Positions 58,069 to 64,000 of a stretch of DNA of 64,000 bases are shown here, piece after piece (position 1 is the stretch's first letter; each line of letters begins with the position of its first letter). Source of the DNA: Plumapathes pennacea (taxonomy: Eukaryota; Cnidaria; Anthozoa; Antipatharia; Myriopathidae). The translations under genes were made by a program, and so were the position numbers. The notes beneath the pieces were generated by a model. It was not told the origin of the DNA. It made no database searches and was given only the letters and a program-made list of their open reading frames with translations. The stretch spans positions 6,935,274 through 6,999,273 of the forward strand of contig OZ038463.1 of the NCBI GenBank assembly GCA_964036295.1. Direction: 5' to 3'.

Positions 58069-58564
58069 ATTTTGTTACGTGTATCCATAATGAAAGGAGC
58101 ATTCTGTACTGCCTCATCTCTGGTCAATAACATGCGTCCGTGACCAACAAAGAAAGGAGGTGCTTTACTGCCATGAACACCTATAACTCCTGTGAGACGC
58201 CCCCATGTAAAATTGGCCCAAGTGTCGTTGCTCGAATAGAGGTCAAGGTTGAGATGAATGGAAAATTCAATATTTTCCTCAGAAGTAAATGGACGTCTCA
58301 TTTCGTAAACCACCTCCTTTAGTTCATGATTTGTTTCTTTCTGAAGCCAACGGAAGTTATTCAATACCGAAGTATACGCAGCTCCGAACGCGTGATTGCT
58401 CGGCTTAGCATGGAGCAATTTTGTCCAAAGGCCATGAAATGAAACGGGTTCAAAGTCGGCTTCAAAGGAATTTCCGACTCGAATTCTCCATCCCCAAATC
58501 TCACTGAACGTCTGGGCTGCAACATCAATGTCTACTAGTTTTGCGAAACTATGCATTCCCACAT
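58069..58564 (-). CDS. Ferritin-like (VioB-like) gene, most upstream exon found
   Basis: An acceptor (CTTTATAG) precedes 58564 and the donor GTAAGA follows AAAT at 58069. Phase 1 in, phase 2 out, and the joined codon with the next exon is ATA (NKIVLVDFG). The translation has AKLVDIDVAAQTFSEIWGWR, SFEADFEPVSFHGLWTKLL, FGAAYTSVLNNFRWLQKE and WGRLTGVIGVHGSKAPPFFV. A LVD(I/L)D start, a WGRLTGVIG-like strand and the order of blocks match the N-terminal part of VioB-like proteins. The initiating exon (about 100 residues in relatives) was not found up to 64000. Confidence 0.75.
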
Positions 58565-58574
58565 CTATAAAGTA

Positions 58575-58844
58575 AAGTAGAAACCCTTTTAGTTTGAGCT
58601 TCAGAAACTATCAGTAATAACTAGTTAGTACTAGCAGCAGTGCTATAGTGGTAGTTTAATTAAATTTTTACACGATGTATAAATAATATACCTATACTTA
58701 GCGTACATATCGTGGTTTTTCTAGTGTACTAGAGTGGAACCCCGCCTTACGGCCACTCCCCGTTATTACGGCCATTTCTTATGCCCAGTTTAGTATTACG
58801 CCCAGTCATTAAATTAACTGAAAACCCCGTTAATCAGGAAAAAA
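58575..58844. other. No feature recognised
   Basis: Short AT-rich stretch upstream of the first exon found; no exon-like sequence with a phase-1 donor was recognised. Confidence 0.4.
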
Positions 58845-59265
58845 TAACATTATTGCTCGTTGGGGCAACGCCCCGACGAGCTTAGGATTGGAGACCGTGT
58901 CTTATCTTCATCATATTTTTCTGGGTTACGAATCAGCACACGGTGATTGGTTCACATAGCCACGTGATATGTGATGACGTAAGGTGACTTCGCGAACAAC
59001 TTGAGATGTAGTCGATTGAATCGTACGTTAATGGTTGTGTATAAAGTTATCTGTATGCCATCCAAACTCAACACCTTTTGGCTCTGTGGAACAGGCACGG
59101 ATAAACTAGGTTTTAGGGAACGATTTTGGCTTGCATTCTCAAGTTCACCGTCATAGCCGTAAACAAATGTTTGATGATTCGATTATATTTAATGGCTACC
59201 GCTACAGGATTGCAAATAACTCTGTCGCCGCTAATTATTTAGTCCCGACGAACTTTGGGCACACA
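58845..59265 (+). repeat. R2 repeat, third copy
   Basis: Starts at CTCGTTGGGGCAACGCCCCG and shares CACACGGTGATTGGTTCA, ATCCAAACTCAACACC and CTCTGTGGAA with 55015-55440. The sequence 59270-60000 after it contains no recognisable gene. Confidence 0.65.
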
Positions 59266-60012
59266 AAGCTTTCCTTCAAATTTATGATGTCGAAGTTCCA
59301 TGTCTTTCAAAGTGAAATACGTACGTGCAACGAATACCTTGACCGCAAAGGCGGTAAACAAATGAATCAGGAATCGGATTTCATATCATTGTTTAGTTTT
59401 AGTTTTATAATTTGTGGCACTCGGAAGCCGTAGAAAAGAAGCAGCCGGGTGGATCACTGTGCGTATTTCTTGGCCAGGCGATGTACAACACATCTATTCG
59501 GACAAAGGTTGACTTTCATAATTTTGTTTGAAATCTGTATATGGAGGTGTGTTGCGACTTGCGTGATGAACGTGACCAGCCGGTCAGGGTTTTAACTGGC
59601 ACAAGTGCGACAAATATGGCCTACCAATCGTATAATCAAACTTTAGGGAATCCGAATCAGAACTTTCGAAAGGCTATAGGCAACGAGGCGAGCTTAGCGG
59701 CGACATTGCTTAGATATACAGTTTACACTAACATTGGCCCGACATCAAAGCACTGCTATTCATCTCATTGATCAGGGCAAAGGTTACGCCGGAAGATGAT
59801 ATCGTTTACAGTTGCTAACATCTGCCTGCTTTTACTGTGATTAGAGCCCCGGATGAGTGCAGCTACAGCTGTGGCAGTGTTAATCACAGGTTTTGTTGAG
59901 GCTCTGTTAAACTTGGCGGCAGCTCAAAGCAGAATTTGACAAGCATTCAGCCGTCCACCGCCATGGTGAGGCACGTACTGACTTAACAACTGCGCCAAAA
60001 AGCTAACACACC

Positions 60013-60046
60013 GAGTGAGTGAGTGAGTGAGTGAGTGAGTGAGTGA
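60013..60046. repeat. (GAGT)n microsatellite
   Basis: About eight uninterrupted GAGT units. Confidence 0.9.
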
Positions 60047-60297
60047 CAGATTGTAGACACCAATGACTCCCTTAAAAACTCCTTAAAAACTCCGTTTTTA
60101 AGCTCGCCGCAGCCGCGAGCAAATACACCGAAATAGTCCTGAATATTGAGTTTGCTAGTCACAAATGACTTTCAATTTATATTTGTTACAGAGCGCGAAT
60201 ACTCGAAAGCCTCATAGAAGAAACGCATTCAGTAAAAAAAAACATAAGTATTGAAGCGAAGGCTAGCTTATCGTAGCCTCGGATTACAAATAAATCT

Positions 60298-60633
60298 TCA
60301 AAGTCAAACTGTCAAAATCGACTGTGCATGAAAAGATAAGTCACGCATTACTCTTTTCTTGCTGGCTAACTTTTCACTCCAAAGATCAAAATGCAGAGTC
60401 GTTCAACCTTTAAGAAGCAAGTGTATGAGTGTTGTAATGGCAATTTATACCAATAGGTTTCATATGAGCAAGGTGTGAAAAGTCAAGTTATCTATACTGT
60501 GTGATATTTTTCTGGTGAGAAACTGAAAGTCTCTTTTGGGGGTTTCGCTCTTGTCCCTACTTTCCATTTTAGTTTCCTCTGGTCTCGACCCCACCCAACG
60601 AGCTCACTGGCAAAGCCAGTCTTGTTTATGATA
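60298..60633 (-). repeat. R1 repeat copy D
   Basis: Reverse-oriented R1: GTCAAACTGTCAAAATCG near 60302, TTTAAGAAGCAAGTGTATGA near 60410 and CTCACTGGCAAAGCCAGTCT near 60603 are complements of R1 blocks. It lies just beyond an R2-like GCTCGCCGCAGCCGCGAGC end near 60102. Confidence 0.75.
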
Positions 60634-60639
60634 ATTTGC

Positions 60640-62200
60640 TTTTCTTTATTTTTATGCTGGGCCTAAGGGCCCAGCATATAATTATTTTCACCCGAAAACC
60701 ACAGCGTAGGTATCATGACAATTGGTAAAAGAAGTCCCCCCTCTAGGATTTTGAATTTTGATTGACGTGTAAGCAAAAATACTATATTTTGATTGGATAA
60801 TGTTCACGTGCAAGCGGCGTGGAAGCCTTTCTTTTCTTGGCTGAGTTTCAAAGTATGTAACGTGAGATTTCTGTTGACGTATACTTGCGCTCTTGCGGTG
60901 TTTGTTCATTATATTCACTTTCGCATTTTTTCTTCGTCCAGCTGGTTAAAATTAAGCGAATGAAAGCAAACATAATCAAACGATACCATTTCGACAAGCT
61001 GAAGTGGATCCCGGCTGGGTTTTCATCTCTAACATACGCTCGTCAAACAATCGTGAATTCATCAAAACCGCGTTGATAATAGCTCAGAAATGAAACAGGC
61101 CGACTGGAAATTTAGAAAGCTTGGTAGAAGAATGCAATTTAGAAGACGAAAAACAGGTAAGTAATGAAGCGATGGCTAGATTAATCAGAAATATTACAAT
61201 TTCCTCGAATGTGATTGGTTCATAAACCCCCCAATTAATCATTAATTGGACACCTATTGTTCTGTAATCGGACAGTTGGCTTAACCAATCATAAGCAAGA
61301 GTGAAAATTAAATGCACCAATCAGCGTTACACTGATTTTCAGTGGAAAAAACGATTGCCGGTGTGAGTTTGTGGCATATCGAAAGCTAAAGGCGAATTTT
61401 GTTAATTCTTGGACAACTTTTAACATGCAAGGAACAGTTTGTGGTCAGTCAAAGAACGTGAACAGTCACTATGTAACGAAAGAATACAAGAAATTTTCGC
61501 CGGTCGGGCGCGTTTGTTTGTCACGAAGTCGCCAGCGTGCTGTGCTATAGACACCGTCTGCAACTTACGGCTCAATGTCAATGAACGTCGTTAATTCATT
61601 TCAAAATCATGGAAGAAATTTAACTTTGTTGTGATGGACTGTGATCGACAAACGTTCCTCGAGAATTAATCGGTCAAGAAATCGGTAAGTTTGTATTTGC
61701 TGTGCCGACCCGCTAAGATACAGATTTTTTCAATCTTGAATATTTCCTTTGAATGCCTTGGAGTAAACTTCTGTGAAAAAAATAAACTAGTATTCTGAGT
61801 TTCAAAGCACCTGTTATGTTCAAAAATGTAAACCTGAAAAGTCGAAAGAAACGGTCTTTCAATTTGTGAGTTCGTGATGGGTTTACTGATTTTTACTGAG
61901 TGTAAAGAACTTACGCATTTTTGACGTTTACTTCAAAAATCCGCATTCAACTCAAATCATTGGGTAAATTAGCTTCTTCTTTCTCTCAAATATTTTAAGT
62001 TGATATAACTGAGAGCTAGATGACTACGAACAAGCGGCGTGTTTACAAACGCCGAGCCGTGTGTAAGCGAGTGTTAAAATCGATCGGCGATGAAGTACTT
62101 CTTGATGCTTTGTTTTTATGTATAGTACAGGAGAAGACGCTGAAGCTATATGATCATTTCATTCTCAGAAATAATTGTAATATTTATGATTAATTGGTAA
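60640..62200. other. No gene recognised
   Basis: Frames at 60688-60918, 60885-61076 and 61084-61320 lack motifs. A short hairpin CCAATTAATC/ATTAATTGG is at about 61231-61249. Confidence 0.45.
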
Positions 62201-62222
62201 GAGGACTTCGTGTCGTCCGATG

Positions 62223-62315
62223 TCGGTCTGTAATCATACGAGTGATTGCGAAATCGGACTCCCGCGAAGCGCGGTCGTCCGATTTCGTAATCACTCGTAT
62301 GATTACAGACCGAAT
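62223..62315. repeat. Hairpin with 37-bp arms
   Basis: TCGGTCTGTAATCATACGAG near 62223 pairs with the complement ending near 62315, with one mismatch in 37 bp. The loop is TCCCGCGAAGCGCGGTC. Confidence 0.85.
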
Positions 62316-62364
62316 CGGACTCCAGTCAGTCCTATTACCATTATTAATCGTGGCCTGCGATTAG

Positions 62365-62640
62365 AAACAAATGTTCGAAGTCAAACTGTCAAAACAATTA
62401 TGCATGAAAATGAGATAAGTCACGCAATTACTCCCAAACTCAAAATGTAGATTCTCTCACCCTTTTGAAGCAAATGTACGAGTGTTGTAATTATAACTTA
62501 TAGTTTAATCAGGTTCATTTGAGTAAATCAAAAGCCAAGTTCCCCTTACTGTATAATATTTTTTTCGGGTGAGAAATTGAAAGAGAAAATTGAAGTTGAT
62601 CACTCTTGGGAGTCTCGCTCTAGTCCAGAGATTGCTTATT
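62365..62640 (-). repeat. R1 repeat copy E, diverged
   Basis: GTCAAACTGTCAAAACAATT, GATAAGTCACGCAATTACT and GAAGCAAATGTACGAGTGT match reversed R1. The left part of R1 (the ACTGGC end) is missing. Confidence 0.65.
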
Positions 62641-63129
62641 CAACAATTCTTATGGTGCGTGCGGACACTTGCCACACCAAACTTGAATCCCAGCATCTGT
62701 CGCGTTTTCACGCGACAAAACTCGTTATATTTAATGATATTTGAGCGGTCGACCCAAGAACACAAGGCTCATCGAGGGGGGCTTACGTAAATTGAAACCA
62801 GCTACAAAATGTAACCCCCCGTTAATATGGCCAGATTATTGTCCCTACGGTGGCCGGAGTGGTAGTATTAATAAGTAGCAGACGTAGAAGTGTAGCAGAA
62901 GTATAGCAGTAGCAAATCAAACTTGGCATAGCATGCCAGGTACCTCGGCTCAGAAAAAAAACAAAAACAAAACAAAACAAAACAAAACCTATAAACAAAA
63001 ATAAAAACAAAATAAAGACGTGTTTTAAATTAAAAAACAGACGAAAATGACATAAATAACAAACTGTGCTCGACGGCAAAACTAATGAAAATGATAAATC
63101 GAATCACCATTCAAAAGAATTGCAAAAGC

Positions 63130-63600
63130 CCTAAGAAATGCCACGAAAACTCAGAATAAGAGATTGTGGACTAAAGTCTGTAAAGGATTATTTTGGACTG
63201 GACTTATACCCTACCAAGACTGTGCACAACCAGTACTAAGTTGAGCAACTCTTCCAGTTCAAATTCCTGCACAGGAGAATAACTACAAGCTCCTTTTTCT
63301 ATAAAATTATGTAGCAGAATCTGAATGCTGCTTCTAATAATACGCCAAGAAGAAATGAAACTTTGCTACACCTCGTCTGGAAATGCCGTATTATAAATGT
63401 ATTTTGGGACAAAGTAGAATGTTCTTCCTGGCATCTCTTGGTCTTACTTTGGCCCAGTTTAAAAATTTGCTTTGGTCTGCAAGGGAACATTGCCAAAGTC
63501 TTACTAGACGTCTATTTACTCCTTGCACGAGTTTATATTTACAGCTGCAAAATGTAAAAGAAAACTTGCTACCGTATTTTTTTTGTATACGAAGACATGT
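63130..63600 (+). pseudogene. 3' remnant of an L1/Tx1-like LINE reverse transcriptase
   Basis: Plus-strand translation near 63340-63560 gives ETLLHLVWKCRIINVFWDKV, then LLARVYIYSCKM. A histidine/cysteine pattern followed by FW and a final LLAR..I..CK is typical of the C-terminus of L1/Tx1-like ORF2 proteins, from family memory. Upstream 63140-63300 has weak similarity and stops. Only the tail remains. Confidence 0.45.
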
Positions 63601-63604
63601 ATAA

Positions 63605-64000
63605 TCTAAAGTACGACTCAGTGGAAAATTCAAAATGGTCGTCGGCGATAATTTTCCGCCTGTAATTTTTTCCACTGCCTTTATTACTTGTTTGTTTATT
63701 CCTATATAATTCCTTATAACATGACTCAAGCTTAGTGCAAATTAGACACGTTAGTGGCAAAACATCATGACAAAACACACTAATATATTAGTCTTTATTA
63801 AAAACTGGACCACGGGATATTGGATTTCTAGGCTTTTGATTGGTTCCTTGGACATGGGTTATCAGCTCATATCAAATGGGTGGATATATATGGTCAATGG
63901 ACGTGTGAGCGACGAAGTAATGTTGAGAAAGTTTTTTCAGATTTCACAATACGAGCAGCCATTGATCGATCGCTTACTTCGGTTCGCCTCCGCGATGTAA
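63605..64000. other. No feature recognised
   Basis: A plus-strand frame from 63767 runs to the window end with a stop, but has no motif I know. Confidence 0.35.

Noticed and set aside
59131-59433. 100-codon plus-strand frame
   Set aside because: It overlaps the R2 repeat copy and has no similarity to the frames kept in the other R2 copies.

Overview
This is intron-bearing, repeat-rich animal DNA, most likely from a cnidarian and plausibly a stony coral. That assignment is an inference from GT-AG introns, a rhodopsin-type receptor remnant, Helitron-like, BEL/Pao, jockey/CR1-like and L1-like retroelement pieces, a Crypton-type tyrosine recombinase and many fold-back elements. Nothing looks like a prokaryotic operon. 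Almost every sequence in the window is a mobile element, a duplicated copy of something else in the window, or a broken gene.

The one convincing host gene is on the minus strand. It encodes a large ferritin-like protein related to bacterial VioB/RebD-type iminophenyl-pyruvate dimer synthases. Five exons (58564-58069, 57560-57293, 42936-41625, 40558-40275, 39813-39475) join with matching phases at every junction and give about 900 codons. The start exon was not found and is probably to the right of the window. The intron between 57293 and 42936 is about 14.4 kb and is packed with mobile elements. Broken copies of the same gene lie at 3.7-5.1 kb (minus), 11.5-12.3 kb (plus) and 24.4-25.5 kb (plus).

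The most striking object is a complete 8,203-bp DNA transposon (46588-54790) inside that intron. It has terminal inverted repeats of about 195 bp, a 3-bp TAG target duplication, and unoccupied target sites elsewhere in the window at 6.47 kb and 55.94 kb. It carries a large zinc-binding protein whose C-terminal part reads like a PIN/FEN-type nuclease followed by a cysteine-rich CXC domain (47654-52125, with two frameshifts and a probable deletion). It also carries an apparently intact two-exon Crypton-like tyrosine recombinase (52697-54182).

Layout: 0-6 kb holds a Helitron-like element inside the intron of a broken ferritin-like copy. 6-11 kb holds a repeat copy, a ULP1-protease-type remnant and a BEL/Pao remnant. 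11-17.3 kb is the left arm of a large inverted duplication whose right arm is 30.1-41.1 kb. 17.4-20.7 kb is a broken GPCR. 23.4-25.7 kb is a mosaic of rearranged pieces. 25.66-30.12 kb is a candidate TIR element that contains a 966-bp palindromic element inside an unknown reading frame. 33.65-37.32 kb is a second Helitron-like element carrying a LINE. 39.5-58.6 kb is the ferritin-like gene with its transposon-filled intron. 58.6-64 kb contains repeats, hairpins and a LINE tail.

Because the arms and copies are paralogous, several insertions can be ordered by their empty sites: Helitron-like element 2, a 1.1-kb insertion and a 239-bp MITE are all in the right arm but not the left.
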